Shown here: positions 24,873 to 34,070 of the stretch, one piece after another
Layout: every line of letters starts with the position of its first letter
Position numbering within the stretch: position 1 is the stretch's first letter
Source of the DNA: Thermohalobaculum sp039184865
GTDB taxonomy: Bacteria; Pseudomonadota; Alphaproteobacteria; Rhodobacterales; Rhodobacteraceae
Direction: 5' to 3'
DNA: 64,000 nt
NCBI GenBank assembly: GCA_039184865.1
Contig: JBCDAV010000016.1
Location: forward strand, 35,334-99,333
Program-made: the position numbers and the translations under genes
Notes under the pieces: model-generated
What the model was told of the DNA's origin: nothing
Databases searched by the model: none
What the model saw: only the letters and a program-made list of their open reading frames with translations

Positions 24873-25982
24873 ATGGTTCCATTCCGCTTTCTCGTTTTCG
24901 GAGTTTTGGCATGCGCGCTCGCGGCCTGTGAGGAAGAGGCGCAGGAAGGAACCGCAGCGCCCGTCGTCCGGGCGATCAAGTACATCACGCTGGACCAGAA
25001 GGCGGGTCTGCAGGAGCGCAGGCTGGCCGGTGTAGTCATCGCCGCGATCTCGTCGAACGTGGCGTTCGAGACATCTGGCCAAGTCGTCGAGCTGCTGCGC
25101 AAGGCCGGCGACTCGGTCGAGACCGGCGAACTGATCGCGCGGCTCGATCCCGAACCCTATCAGTTGCAGGTCAGCCAGGCCCAGAACTCGCTGGCGCAGG
25201 CCCAAGCCTCGCTGGACGATGCTAGCAAGAAATTCGAGCAGCAGAGCCGCCTGCTGGATCAGGGATTTGCGACGCGCACCGCGTTCGACTCCGCCGAGTC
25301 GACGTACAAGAATGCGCAGGGTGCCGTCGGCGTCGCCGAGAGCCAGCTCGATCTGGCGCAGCGCGATCTGAACAAGACCGATCTGAGAGCACCGTTCGAT
25401 GGCGTCGTGGCCCGGCGCGAGGTCGAGGTGTTCGAGGACGTCACCGGCGGACAGGTGATCTACACCATGCAGACCTCGGGCGAGGACAAGATCGAGGCGT
25501 CGCTGCCCGAGACGATGATCAACACCGTCACGCTGGGCAGCGAAGTCGAGGTCGCCTTTCCGCCGCTCAACGGTGTGACGGTGACCGGCGTGGTGGACGA
25601 GATCGCGCCGCTTGCCGGAGATGCCAATGCCTACCCGATCGAGGTCAAGCTGCTCAACACGCCGCCCGGACTGCGATCGGGCATGAGTGCGGAACTGCGC
25701 TTCCGCTTCGAGACGGCGGCGACCGGCAAGGCGTTTCTGGTGCCGATGTCGGCTCTGAAACCGCAGATCCGGACGCAGGACGACCGGGACGCGGTGATCT
25801 ACGTCTACAGCGAGGATACCGGGACGCTGTCCGAGCGCCTCGTGACCGTGACGAATGTCGAGAACAACAATCTGGAAGTCATCGGCGATCTGACGGCGGG
25901 CGAGATCATCGCCACCGCCGGGGTCAGCTTTCTCCACGACGGGATGGAAGTGACGCTGTTCGACCCGCAATTGCTGCAGTGA
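24873..25982 (+). CDS. RND efflux periplasmic adaptor (membrane fusion lipoprotein)
   Basis: 369 residues. A lipobox LAAC (residues 16-19) makes it a lipoprotein. The biotinyl-lipoyl halves are FETSGQVVELLRKAGDSVETGELIARLDPEPY and the later DLRAPFDGVVARREVEVFEDV; between them is a coiled coil (QVSQAQNSLAQAQASLDDASKKFEQQSRLLDQGFATRTAFD). Then the beta-barrel and membrane-proximal domains follow. It bridges the inner-membrane pump and an outer-membrane TolC-like channel, which is not encoded here. Ten bases separate it from the pump gene. The start at 24873 is the only one that gives a signal peptide. Confidence 0.94.
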   Translation: MVPFRFLVFGVLACALAACEEEAQEGTAAPVVRAIKYITLDQKAGLQERRLAGVVIAAISSNVAFETSGQVVELLRKAGDSVETGELIARLDPEPYQLQVSQAQNSLAQAQASLDDASKKFEQQSRLLDQGFATRTAFDSAESTYKNAQGAVGVAESQLDLAQRDLNKTDLRAPFDGVVARREVEVFEDVTGGQVIYTMQTSGEDKIEASLPETMINTVTLGSEVEVAFPPLNGVTVTGVVDEIAPLAGDANAYPIEVKLLNTPPGLRSGMSAELRFRFETAATGKAFLVPMSALKPQIRTQDDRDAVIYVYSEDTGTLSERLVTVTNVENNNLEVIGDLTAGEIIATAGVSFLHDGMEVTLFDPQLLQ

Positions 25983-25992
25983 GGACATCGCC

Positions 25993-28900
25993 ATGCTGAC
26001 GCGTTTCGCGCTGGATAACCGCACGGTTGTGCTGGCGATCCTTCTGGTCTGCCTGGTCGCCGGGCCGCTGAGTTTCCTGACCCATCCGTCGCGCGAGGAT
26101 CCCTCGATCACCATCCGCAATGCGCAGGTCGTGGCCGAGTATCCCGGGATGTCCGCAGTCCGGATCGAAGACCTGATTACGCGAAAGCTGGAGGAAAAGC
26201 TGCGCGAGATCCCGGAGGTCAAGCACATCGAGTCGACGTCGAGTACCGGGCGGTCGCTGGTCAAGATCGAGGTGCAGGACCAGTACGTCGACATGAACCC
26301 GATCTGGGCGGACCTGCGCAACAAGATGGACGATGTGCGCGCGGAACTGCCGTCTGGCACGATCGGCCCGGCGGTTTTCGACGATCAGGGCAACGTCGCC
26401 ATGGCGACGATCGCGATCACGGCGGAGGGCTTCGAGAACTGGGAGATCCGCGAAGCTGCAAAAGAACTGCGCCGGATCGTCTATGCGACTGTGCCCGGAG
26501 TCCGGAAGGTCGAGCTTTACGGAGTCGAAGAGCAGACGGTCTATGTCGAGTTCGACAATATCCGGATCAGTCAGCTTGGCATCGATCCCAATGCCATCAT
26601 CGGGGCGATCACGCAGCAGAACGTGATCCTTCCGGGCGGGCGCGTCGAGGCCGATGGCCTGACCATGACGATCGAGCCGTCCGGCGACTTCACCTCGCTG
26701 GAAGACCTCTCTGGTCTGCAGATCCAGATCCCGGGTGACCCGCCGACGAGCCTCTACGTGCGCGACATCGCGGATGTCCGGCTGGGCTATTCCGAGCCGC
26801 CGGAGAGCCCGGCGTTCTACAACGGCAAGCCGACGGTCGTGGTCGGGGTCTCGATGATCGATCTCGTGGACTCGAACGTTTTCAGCCAGGCCCTGAAGGA
26901 AGTCGCACGGCAGTACGAGGACTCCCTGCCCTGGGGCTTCGAACTCAACTTCATCACGTTCCAGCAGAACGAGATCAACACGGCCGTCTTCAGCGTGATG
27001 AACAATCTCTGGCAGACCTGCCTGGTCGTGCTGGCGGTCGTCGTCGCTTTCCTCGGCTTCAGGACGGGCCTGATCGTCGGCGCCATGGTGCCGATGGTGA
27101 TGCTGATCGCGACGCTGGTGATGCGCTATGTCGAGATCGAGCTCGAACGCATGTCGCTCGCCTCGCTGATCATTTCGCTGGGCTTGCTGGTCGACAATGG
27201 CATCGTCGTCGCCGAGGACATACAGGGGCGCATCCAGCGTGGTCAGGAACGCGTCGCCGCGGCCTTGGAGTCCGGCAGGACGCTTATGATGCCGCTGCTC
27301 GCCGCATCGCTGACGACGATCTTCGCCTTCATGCCGCTGATGCTCGCGCCCGGTGCGTCGGGCGAGTACACGCGGTCGATCTCGCTGGTGATCGGCATCG
27401 CGCTGGCGATCTCGTGGGTCATCGCCCTGACTGTGCTTCTGATGATCTGCGTCTGGTTCATGAAGGCCGGTGAGCCGAAGGACGAGGATACCGAGTACGA
27501 CCGGGGCTACTACCATGCCTATCGCGGTTTCATGCGCTGGGCGATCCGGTTCCGCTTCATCGTCCTCCCGGTCGCCGCGGGGTCGCTGTTCTTCGGTGCA
27601 TGGCTGTTCCAGTTCACCGATAAGACCTTTTTCCCGTCCTCCGAGCGCACCCAGGTTCAGGTGATCGTCGAACTGCCGGTTGGCAGCAATACGGACGCGA
27701 CGCTGGGCGTGGTGGAACGGATAACGGACTTTCTCGAAGACGAGGAGGCCAATCCGGAAGTCGTCAGCATGGTGGCCTATGTCGCGAACGGCGGGCCGCG
27801 CTTCTACCTCGCGCTCGACCCGCCGGACGGGTTTCCCAACGTCGCCTACATGATTGTTAACGTGGCCGAGTCGCCGGACGTCATCGCGGTGCGCGACCGG
27901 CTGCGGGACTGGGCGCTCATCGCGACGCCCGAGGCGCGGGTGACGCCGAAGGAAATGTCGATGGGGCCCTCGGAGGCCGGACTGGTCGAGTACCGTCTGA
28001 TCGGCAACGAGGATCAGGTGCTGGCGAATGCCGCCGACCAGCTGATGCTGGCGCTGCGCGGCGCGACCGACACGGTCGGCATCAAGAACGACTGGGAGAA
28101 CCCGACGGTCTCGCTGCAGGTTCTGGTCGATCAGAATGCCGCCCGCCGGGCAGGCGTGACTTCCGAGGACATTGCGAACGCGCTGAATACGCAGCTCGCG
28201 GGCAGCGAGATCACGGAGTTCAGGGTCGAGGATGTCAGCATTCCTGTCGTCCTGCGGGCTCAGGGTGATCAGCGGACCAATGTCGACCGCGTTCGAACGC
28301 TCAACATCGGTGTTGTCGACAGCGCGCCGGTGCCGCTGCTGCAGGTGGCGCAGTTCGACGGCAAGATCTCGTACTCCCGAATCCAACGGCGTGATCTTCA
28401 GCGCGTGATGACGGTTTCGGGCAAGTCGACCTCGCTGACAGCCGCTGCACTCGACGCGGAGATCGCCGATGCACTGGCTGCGATCGAGGCGGACCTGCCC
28501 GAAGGCTATCGGATCGAGAAGGGCGGCGAACTCGAAGGCTCGGCCGAGGCGCAGGGCAATCTGTTCGCCAACCTGCCGCTGGCGTTCGCGCTGATGGTGC
28601 TCGTGCTGATCTGGCAATTCGACAGCTTCAAGAAGCCGATCATCATCCTGCTGACCATTCCGCTGGTTCTGACCGGAGTGTCGGCCGGGTTGCTGATCTT
28701 CCCGGGCGCGAATTTCAGCTTCATGGGCATTCTGGGACTACTCGCTCTGGCCGGGATCGTGATCAACAACGCGATTGTGTTGCTTGACCGGATCGAGATC
28801 GAACTCGCGGCCGGGCGCGAGGCCTTCGACGCTGTCGTCGAGGCCGGCGTGCGCCGGTTGCGACCGATCATCATGACGACCTGCACCACGGCTCTCGGGC

Positions 28901-29079
28901 TCGCGCCGATCATCCTCTCGCGCGACGTGCTGTTCTACGATCTGGCGGTGGTGATTGCCGGAGGCCTGCTGGTCGGGACGGTGCTGACGCTTGTGGTCTG
29001 CCCATGCCTCTACGCGGTCTTCTACAGGCTGCCGTTCCGGTCGAGTTCGGACGCGGCTCCGGTTCCCGAAGCGGCCTGA
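25993..29079 (+). CDS. RND-family efflux pump permease (HAE1-like)
   Basis: Inner-membrane proton/drug antiporter of 1028 residues, the full length for the family. Motifs: N-terminal membrane segment followed by the periplasmic porter domain (SREDPSITIRNAQVVAEYPGMSAVRIEDLIT), the transmembrane-4 relay LGLLVDNGIVVAED with its acidic residues, DRGYYHAYRGFMRW at the central cytoplasmic helix, and the second half with LLALAGIVINNAIVLLDRIE. Closest in pattern to the MexB/MdtB/CzcA-like carboxylic or hydrophobic-drug group rather than metal-specific HME pumps, since the HME DxxxE charged motif is absent. Its TGA overlaps the ATG of the next gene (TGATG). Confidence 0.95.
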   Translation: MLTRFALDNRTVVLAILLVCLVAGPLSFLTHPSREDPSITIRNAQVVAEYPGMSAVRIEDLITRKLEEKLREIPEVKHIESTSSTGRSLVKIEVQDQYVDMNPIWADLRNKMDDVRAELPSGTIGPAVFDDQGNVAMATIAITAEGFENWEIREAAKELRRIVYATVPGVRKVELYGVEEQTVYVEFDNIRISQLGIDPNAIIGAITQQNVILPGGRVEADGLTMTIEPSGDFTSLEDLSGLQIQIPGDPPTSLYVRDIADVRLGYSEPPESPAFYNGKPTVVVGVSMIDLVDSNVFSQALKEVARQYEDSLPWGFELNFITFQQNEINTAVFSVMNNLWQTCLVVLAVVVAFLGFRTGLIVGAMVPMVMLIATLVMRYVEIELERMSLASLIISLGLLVDNGIVVAEDIQGRIQRGQERVAAALESGRTLMMPLLAASLTTIFAFMPLMLAPGASGEYTRSISLVIGIALAISWVIALTVLLMICVWFMKAGEPKDEDTEYDRGYYHAYRGFMRWAIRFRFIVLPVAAGSLFFGAWLFQFTDKTFFPSSERTQVQVIVELPVGSNTDATLGVVERITDFLEDEEANPEVVSMVAYVANGGPRFYLALDPPDGFPNVAYMIVNVAESPDVIAVRDRLRDWALIATPEARVTPKEMSMGPSEAGLVEYRLIGNEDQVLANAADQLMLALRGATDTVGIKNDWENPTVSLQVLVDQNAARRAGVTSEDIANALNTQLAGSEITEFRVEDVSIPVVLRAQGDQRTNVDRVRTLNIGVVDSAPVPLLQVAQFDGKISYSRIQRRDLQRVMTVSGKSTSLTAAALDAEIADALAAIEADLPEGYRIEKGGELEGSAEAQGNLFANLPLAFALMVLVLIWQFDSFKKPIIILLTIPLVLTGVSAGLLIFPGANFSFMGILGLLALAGIVINNAIVLLDRIEIELAAGREAFDAVVEAGVRRLRPIIMTTCTTALGLAPIILSRDVLFYDLAVVIAGGLLVGTVLTLVVCPCLYAVFYRLPFRSSSDAAPVPEAA

Positions 29080-30230
29080 TGCCTCTGCATTTCGACGATG
29101 TCGAATATGCTGGCCGCGTGCATCGGGCCGTGCAGGCGCTGCGTGCAGAAGGGCTGGATGCGGTGCTGCTGTTCGCGCCGGAAAGCCATTTCTGGCTGAC
29201 CGGCTACGACACGTTCGGCTTTGCGATGTTTCAGTGCATGGTGTTGGACGCCGAGGGCCGGATCGATCTGCTGACGCGCGCGCCGGATCTGCGCCAGGCG
29301 CGCCTGACATCGACGCTGAGCGACAATCAGATCCACATCTGGCCCGAATACGAGGGCGCGCAGCCTGCAGCCGATCTGCAGGACCTGCTCATCCGACGCG
29401 GTCTGGAAGGATCGCGGCTGGGGATCGAGACCGACACGGTCGGCCTGACCGCACACAACTGGGAGGCCTTGCGGGTCGCGTTGGGCCGGGATGTTACGCC
29501 CTGCGATGCGCTGATGCGCGATTTGCGACGGGTGAAGTCTGCCGCCGAGATCGAGATGGTGCGCCGTGCCGCTACCCTGTCCGACGACGCACTGGATGCC
29601 GCGCTGGGGGAAACGCGTGCCGGGGCTTTCGAGGGCGATGTTCTCGCCGCGATGCAGGGGGCCGTCTTCCGGGGCGGCGGCGACTATGCGGGCAACGAGT
29701 TCATCGTCGGCTCGGGTCCGGGCGCCCTGCTCTGCCGCTACTATTCCGGACGGCGCCATCTCGACGACGAGGATCAGCTGACGCTGGAATGGTCCGGCGC
29801 CTATGCGCGCTATCACGCCGCGATGATGCGCACCTTGGTGATCGGCAAGGCGGATGCCGCGCAGCGCCGGATGCACGCAGCAGCGGTTGAGGCGCTGGAG
29901 GCGTGCGAAGCCGCGATCCGGCCCGGTGCAACCATGGGCAAGGTCTTCGATGCCCATGCCAGGATTTTCGACCGGCACGGGCTGCACGATGCACGACTGC
30001 AGGCCTGCGGATACGGGATGGGAATTGCCTACAACCCGATCTGGGTTGAGTTTCCGATGTTCTACGAGGGCAATCCGCAGATCATGGAGGCGGGTCAGGT
30101 CTTCTTCCTGCACATGATCCTGATGGACTCAGGATCAGGTCTGGCGATGTGCTGGGGTCACTCGGTCCTGGTCACGGACACGGGCGTCGAACGACTGTCG
30201 CGCCATCCGCTCGATCTGGTCGAATGTTGA
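29079..30230 (+). CDS. M24-like (creatinase-fold) hydrolase lacking the metal ligands
   Basis: 383 residues with a creatinase N-terminal domain (residues 1-150: RVHRAVQALRAEGLDAVLLFAPESHFWLTGYDTFG) and a pita-bread domain. In metal-dependent M24 peptidases the two Asp ligands come in DxG...D-x-T-R-T; here the equivalent is LEWSGAYARYHAAMMRTLVIG, with no second Asp. The later His and Glu positions also differ (GYGMGIAYNPIWVE). This pattern, with ARYHA, resembles the metal-free branch such as creatinase and ectoine hydrolase DoeA, which cleave amidine or amide C-N bonds rather than X-Pro peptides. Translation is coupled to the RND pump gene by a one-base overlap, which is unusual. Confidence 0.8.
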   Translation: MPLHFDDVEYAGRVHRAVQALRAEGLDAVLLFAPESHFWLTGYDTFGFAMFQCMVLDAEGRIDLLTRAPDLRQARLTSTLSDNQIHIWPEYEGAQPAADLQDLLIRRGLEGSRLGIETDTVGLTAHNWEALRVALGRDVTPCDALMRDLRRVKSAAEIEMVRRAATLSDDALDAALGETRAGAFEGDVLAAMQGAVFRGGGDYAGNEFIVGSGPGALLCRYYSGRRHLDDEDQLTLEWSGAYARYHAAMMRTLVIGKADAAQRRMHAAAVEALEACEAAIRPGATMGKVFDAHARIFDRHGLHDARLQACGYGMGIAYNPIWVEFPMFYEGNPQIMEAGQVFFLHMILMDSGSGLAMCWGHSVLVTDTGVERLSRHPLDLVEC

Positions 30231-30236
30231 GCTTCA

Positions 30237-30255
30237 GGCGCTCTGTCAGAGCGCC
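30237..30255. terminator. Hairpin between convergent genes
   Basis: GGCGCTCT (30237-30244), loop GTC, AGAGCGCC (30248-30255). It sits six bases after the M24-like stop and 16 bases before the end of the convergent DUF882 gene. No T-run on either side, so it may act with Rho or in mRNA stability. Confidence 0.5.
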
Positions 30256-30270
30256 ACGCCGGTTCCTTGG

Positions 30271-30837
30271 TCAGCGACCCCAGTCGCGAACCGGTCCGCT
30301 ATCGACATGGGTGAAGTTCGACCGGCGGTAGCGGCCGACGCCACCGGCGCCCAGCGACTTCGCCGCCGACGAGACCTGCCAGACCGAGCGGGTCTGGAGC
30401 GTCAGGTCACAGGCCATGCCCTTCATGTGGTACGACTTGCGCGCAACCCCTCGGCTGCGGCGGCGCAGCATCGCGTTCGTCCGGGCACTGCGATAACCCG
30501 AAATGATCTCGAACGGTTCGCTGCAGTCCAGCAGATTGTGGGTTGCCGCCATGATGTCGATCGTTCTCGGATCGATGCGCATGACGAGGCCCTGACGCCA
30601 GTCCCGCATGATGTAGTTGACCGCCTCGAGTGCCTCGGGGATGTACTGCCCTTCGACCCAGTAAACAGTGTTGAGCTTCTCGGCCGTCCGCTTGTTGACC
30701 AGCGATATTGACCTGAAATGCCCGGCACCCTTTGCAAGTGCGGGCGCTGCGACCCCAACTTGCGCTGCAGCCGCGCCAGCACCGGCCAAAAATAGCCTAC
30801 GGCTTACCAACTGCGTGGTTGATTCGTTCCTGCTCAC
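30271..30837 (-). CDS. DUF882/YcbK-like peptidase M15-fold protein, Tat signal
   Basis: 188 residues if translation starts at GTG 30837; the frame also allows GTG 30879. A Tat signal (SRRLFLAGAGAAAAQ with following PALAKG) leads into the YcbK/DUF882 domain: EGQYIPEALEAVNYIMRDWRQG, FEIISGYRSARTNAMLRRRSRGVARKSYHMKGMACDL, GVGRYRRSNFTHVDSGP. The metal-binding His and Asp of M15 peptidases are represented by SYHMKGMACDL and FTHVD. Periplasmic, acting on peptidoglycan peptides. It is divergent from an L,D-transpeptidase gene; the E. coli ycbB (ldtD)-ycbK pair is also adjacent, so the two probably act on the same wall chemistry. Confidence 0.88.
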   Translation of the reverse strand: MSRNESTTQLVSRRLFLAGAGAAAAQVGVAAPALAKGAGHFRSISLVNKRTAEKLNTVYWVEGQYIPEALEAVNYIMRDWRQGLVMRIDPRTIDIMAATHNLLDCSEPFEIISGYRSARTNAMLRRRSRGVARKSYHMKGMACDLTLQTRSVWQVSSAAKSLGAGGVGRYRRSNFTHVDSGPVRDWGR

Positions 30838-31133
30838 GAACTCGCCTCGTTCAGTGTGTGGCTTTTGCCACTTGCCCACGTCCCATTCTGGTTAATGTTC
30901 TCTCACATTCCGTTTTTTCTGCCAAGTTGCAGAATGACAACAGAGAGACGTGCATGTGAGTCGCCGTTTATGGCTCGGTTTTGGTTACCGGCGCGTTACT
31001 GTGGCGCGATCTCCAGCCCGGAATGAAAATTTGGTGAGACGCGCCCGATTTTCGTCGACGTTTTACTGTTTATGGTAGACTGTCTCGAGCTCGGGGCGGG
31101 TTTTGGTGCTATTTGGCAACAGTTGGTGACAGG
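30838..31133. other. Divergent promoter region, DUF882 / L,D-transpeptidase
   Basis: About 300 bases, more A/T-rich than its surroundings (for example GAAAATTTGG near 31022-31035 and GTTTTACTGTTTATGG near 31058-31073). It holds the promoters of both wall genes. I do not see a consensus -35/-10 pair I would defend. Confidence 0.4.
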
Positions 31134-32834
31134 ATGATCACGCAGGTTTTTCGCATGCGGCCGGCGGTCGCAATAGGTTTGGCGCTGGCCGTGGTGGGCG
31201 GCGCGCCTGCACTGGCGCAGTCGACGGGATCGTCAACACAGACACCCGGAACGACCGCTGCGACCGTCGCGCCGGCACCGGCGATCGCGCCGCTTTCGCC
31301 CGAGGCGCAGGCGCTCAAGACGGCGCTCGAACGCAAGCTCGGTGCGAATTCCACGGCAATCGCGGCCTACGCGGCCGGGAGCTTCAAGCCGATCTGGACA
31401 GACGGCGAAGGACGGGCGACGGATGCCGCGAAGGTGCTCGTCGAAACATTGCAGCGCGCCGGGGATCATGCTTTGCCCGAGGAGAAATACGGAGGCGCCG
31501 GACTGGCCGGGCGTCTCGCGACGGCGGGCGGTGCGGGTCTCGAAGCAGATCTGGCGCATGCGTTTCTCCTCTATGCACGTGACATCGGCGCCGGGATCCT
31601 GGATCCGCGTTCGGTGGACCGCGAACTGCACATCTATCCGGAGGCCGCGGACGAAGGCGATCTGATCCGCCGGGCTCAGGATGCGACGGACATGGCAGCG
31701 CTGCTCGTCAGCCTCGAGCCGCAAGATCCGGTCTATCGCCGGCTGGTCGAGCGCTTCGCGGCATTCCGGTCCGTGAATGCCAGCAATATCTGGGGCGAAG
31801 CCGTCGCGAAGGGGCGTACGATGCGGCCGGGCGAGCGCAGCCAGCGCGTCGCGCAGGTGCGGGCACGGCTGACGGCGATGGGCGATCTCGACCCGAACGT
31901 CTATGATACCCCGACTGCGACGGCCAAGGCGGCTGACGGCACACAGGTCGCAACGGCCGAGGTCAAGACGGATGCGCCGGTTCTGGCCTATGACCCGACG
32001 CATTTCGATGACCGGATGGTCGAGGCGCTCCAAAGCTTCCAGGCGCGTCACGGGCTGAACCTCGACGGCGTGATCGGACCGGCGACGTTGCGCCAGATCA
32101 ACGTATCGCCGTCCACACGGGCGGAGCAGATCGCCGTCAATCTCGAGCGCATGCGCTGGATGAACCAGGATCTCGGACAGAAGCATATCCTCGTGAACCT
32201 CGCCGGTTTCACGATGGACGTGATGAACGAAGGCCAGTCCGAATTCTCGCAGCGCGTTGTAATCGGGAAGGCGCAGAAGCACCGGACACCGGAGTTCAGC
32301 GACGAGATGGACCACATGGTCGTGAACCCGAGCTGGTACGTACCGACCTCGATCGCCCAGAAAGAGATTCTGCCGAAGCTCGAACATGACCCGGATTACA
32401 TGACCAAACGCGGCATGCGCATGGTCAACGGGCGGATCATCCAGCGTCCGGGGCGTCGCAACGCGCTCGGCACCGTGAAGTTCATGTTCCCGAACCGGTT
32501 TGCGATCTACCTGCACGACACGCCGTCGAAGCGGCTGTTTCAGCGCGATGTGCGCGCCTATAGCCACGGCTGCGTTCGGGTCGAGAAGCCGCATGAGTTC
32601 GCGGCCTATCTGCTGGCGGCGCAGCAGGACGATCCGGCAGGTTACTTCCAGTCGGTCCTGCGGCGCGGCCGCGAGCGCCGGGTCAATCTGGAGGAGCCGC
32701 TGCCGGTGCACATCACCTACCGGTCGGCCTGGATCGACGAGAATGGCGTTGAGCAGTTCCGCGGTGATATTTATGGCCGCGACCGCAAGATTGCCGCCGC
32801 GCTGAAGGGCGCCGGAGTGACGATCTTCCGCTGA
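31134..32834 (+). CDS. L,D-transpeptidase (YcbB/LdtD-like) with peptidoglycan-binding domain
   Basis: 566 residues. An N-terminal signal (MRPAVAIGLALAVVGGAPALAQ) is followed by a Thr/Ala/Pro-rich linker, a scaffold domain, a PG-binding-1 repeat (VEALQSFQARHGLNLDGVIGPATLRQIN) and the YkuD catalytic domain with HDTPSKRLFQRDVRAYSHGCVRVEKP; the nucleophile is Cys480 in SHGCVRV. It makes 3-3 cross-links in peptidoglycan or attaches proteins. Start chosen at ATG 31134, preceded by GGTGACAGG; ATG 31155 would also give the signal peptide. The length and domain order match the LdtD/YcbB type rather than the short ErfK type. Ends before a good terminator. Confidence 0.93.
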   Translation: MITQVFRMRPAVAIGLALAVVGGAPALAQSTGSSTQTPGTTAATVAPAPAIAPLSPEAQALKTALERKLGANSTAIAAYAAGSFKPIWTDGEGRATDAAKVLVETLQRAGDHALPEEKYGGAGLAGRLATAGGAGLEADLAHAFLLYARDIGAGILDPRSVDRELHIYPEAADEGDLIRRAQDATDMAALLVSLEPQDPVYRRLVERFAAFRSVNASNIWGEAVAKGRTMRPGERSQRVAQVRARLTAMGDLDPNVYDTPTATAKAADGTQVATAEVKTDAPVLAYDPTHFDDRMVEALQSFQARHGLNLDGVIGPATLRQINVSPSTRAEQIAVNLERMRWMNQDLGQKHILVNLAGFTMDVMNEGQSEFSQRVVIGKAQKHRTPEFSDEMDHMVVNPSWYVPTSIAQKEILPKLEHDPDYMTKRGMRMVNGRIIQRPGRRNALGTVKFMFPNRFAIYLHDTPSKRLFQRDVRAYSHGCVRVEKPHEFAAYLLAAQQDDPAGYFQSVLRRGRERRVNLEEPLPVHITYRSAWIDENGVEQFRGDIYGRDRKIAAALKGAGVTIFR

Positions 32835-32878
32835 TCCGACCGGGGTCTGCCGCGCCTGCTTAGGCGCTTGCGTTTGAA

Positions 32879-32910
32879 GCCGCGCCGCCGTTAGAAGGGC
32901 GCGGCTTTTT
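32879..32910 (+). terminator. Rho-independent terminator after L,D-transpeptidase gene
   Basis: GCCGCGCC (32879-32886), 11-base loop, GGCGCGGC (32898-32905), then TTTTT. Stem of eight G/C pairs and a T5 tract make this a convincing terminator. lpxD starts 23 bases later, so lpxD needs its own promoter or readthrough. Confidence 0.85.
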
Positions 32911-32932
32911 CCTATCGGGCTGGCAAACGACA

Positions 32933-34006
32933 ATGACATACACGCTTGCGGAGATCGCCGACGCCACCGGGCTGTCGCTGGCTGGCGACGGGTCGATCGC
33001 AGTGGGCGCGCCAGCGGAACCCAAGGCAGCCGGTCCGGGCGATCTCGCGCTTGCCATGGACACGCGACTGGCCGGCGAGCTGTCCGAGTCCGCGGCTCGC
33101 GCTGCGGTCGTCTGGGCCGATGCGGATTGGCAGGCGTTGGGCTTGCAGGGCGCACTGATCGCGCCGCGGCCGAGGGTCGCCCTCGCGCATGTCACGGCTC
33201 ACTTCCAGGCGGCACCGGACGTCGACGATGGTATTCACCCGAGCGCGATCATCGCGGCATCGGCCGAACTCGGTGACGATGTTTCGGTCGGACCATTCTC
33301 GGTCATCGGCGAAGGTGCCAGGGTCGGGGCTGGCTCGCGGATCGCATCGAACTGCACGATCGGTCGTGATGCCGTACTGGGCGAACGCGCGCTGTTGCAC
33401 GCAGGCGTCCGGATCGGAGCACGCTGTATCGTCGGCAACGATTTCATTGGCCAGGCAAATGCGGTGATCGGGGCCGACGGGTTTTCGTTTGAGCCGCCGG
33501 AACGAGGATCGGTCGAGGCTGCGCGGGAAACCGGGCGGATCGACGGAGCGCGGGCCTCGGGGTTCCTGCGCATTCACTCGCTGGCGGCAGTCGAGATCGC
33601 CGACGACGTCGAAATAGGCGCCGCGACCACGATCGACCGCGGTACCATCGCTCCGACGCGGATCGGCTCCGGCACGAAAATCGACAATCAGGTCCAGATC
33701 GGCCACAACGTTCAGGTCGGTCAGACCTGTCTTTTGTGCGCGCAGACCGGAATAGCCGGCTCTGCTGTGATCGGTGACCGGGTCGTCATGGGCGGCAAGG
33801 CCGGCGTCGCGGATCATGTCACCATCGGCTCGGATGTCATCTGCGGCGCGGGCACGCTGGTCGCGGGAAGCCTGCGCCCAAACCAGGTCTATCTCGGAAT
33901 TCCTGCACAGCCGCGTACCGACGCCGCAAAGCAGATCGTCGCGTTGAAACGGCTGCCCAAAGCGTTGGAACACCTCGCCGAGGTGAGGAAGAAACTCGGC
34001 CTGTAA
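32933..34006 (+). CDS. lpxD: UDP-3-O-acylglucosamine N-acyltransferase LpxD
   Basis: Third step of lipid A synthesis: transfers a hydroxyacyl chain from acyl carrier protein to the 2-amino group of UDP-3-acylglucosamine. 357 residues. N-terminal uridine-binding domain MTYTLAEIADATGLSLAGDG..., then a left-handed beta-helix of hexapeptide repeats (IHPSAIIAASAELGDDVSVGPFSVIGEGARVG...), QANAVIGADGFSFEP, the catalytic His258 in VQIGHNVQVG, and a C-terminal helix. It lies alone, not in the usual lpxD-fabZ-lpxA-lpxB cluster, but is followed by an acyl carrier protein and a ketoacyl synthase, which may supply its acyl chain. Confidence 0.96.
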   Translation: MTYTLAEIADATGLSLAGDGSIAVGAPAEPKAAGPGDLALAMDTRLAGELSESAARAAVVWADADWQALGLQGALIAPRPRVALAHVTAHFQAAPDVDDGIHPSAIIAASAELGDDVSVGPFSVIGEGARVGAGSRIASNCTIGRDAVLGERALLHAGVRIGARCIVGNDFIGQANAVIGADGFSFEPPERGSVEAARETGRIDGARASGFLRIHSLAAVEIADDVEIGAATTIDRGTIAPTRIGSGTKIDNQVQIGHNVQVGQTCLLCAQTGIAGSAVIGDRVVMGGKAGVADHVTIGSDVICGAGTLVAGSLRPNQVYLGIPAQPRTDAAKQIVALKRLPKALEHLAEVRKKLGL

Positions 34007-34070
34007 GAAGACTGTTCGTGGCGCGATCTTGTGATAGGAAGCGCCGGACTGGGCCGAACGGGGGATCACA

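Noticed and set aside
25924..28617. A very long open frame on the minus strand, opposite the RND permease.
   Set aside because: It is the antisense of a clear 1028-residue RND permease. In G+C-rich coding DNA the antisense frame often stays open; its Asp/Arg/His-rich composition is typical of this.
31233..33155. A 640-codon open frame on the minus strand.
   Set aside because: It runs antisense to the L,D-transpeptidase and lpxD genes, crosses a clear terminator, and has no recognisable domain.
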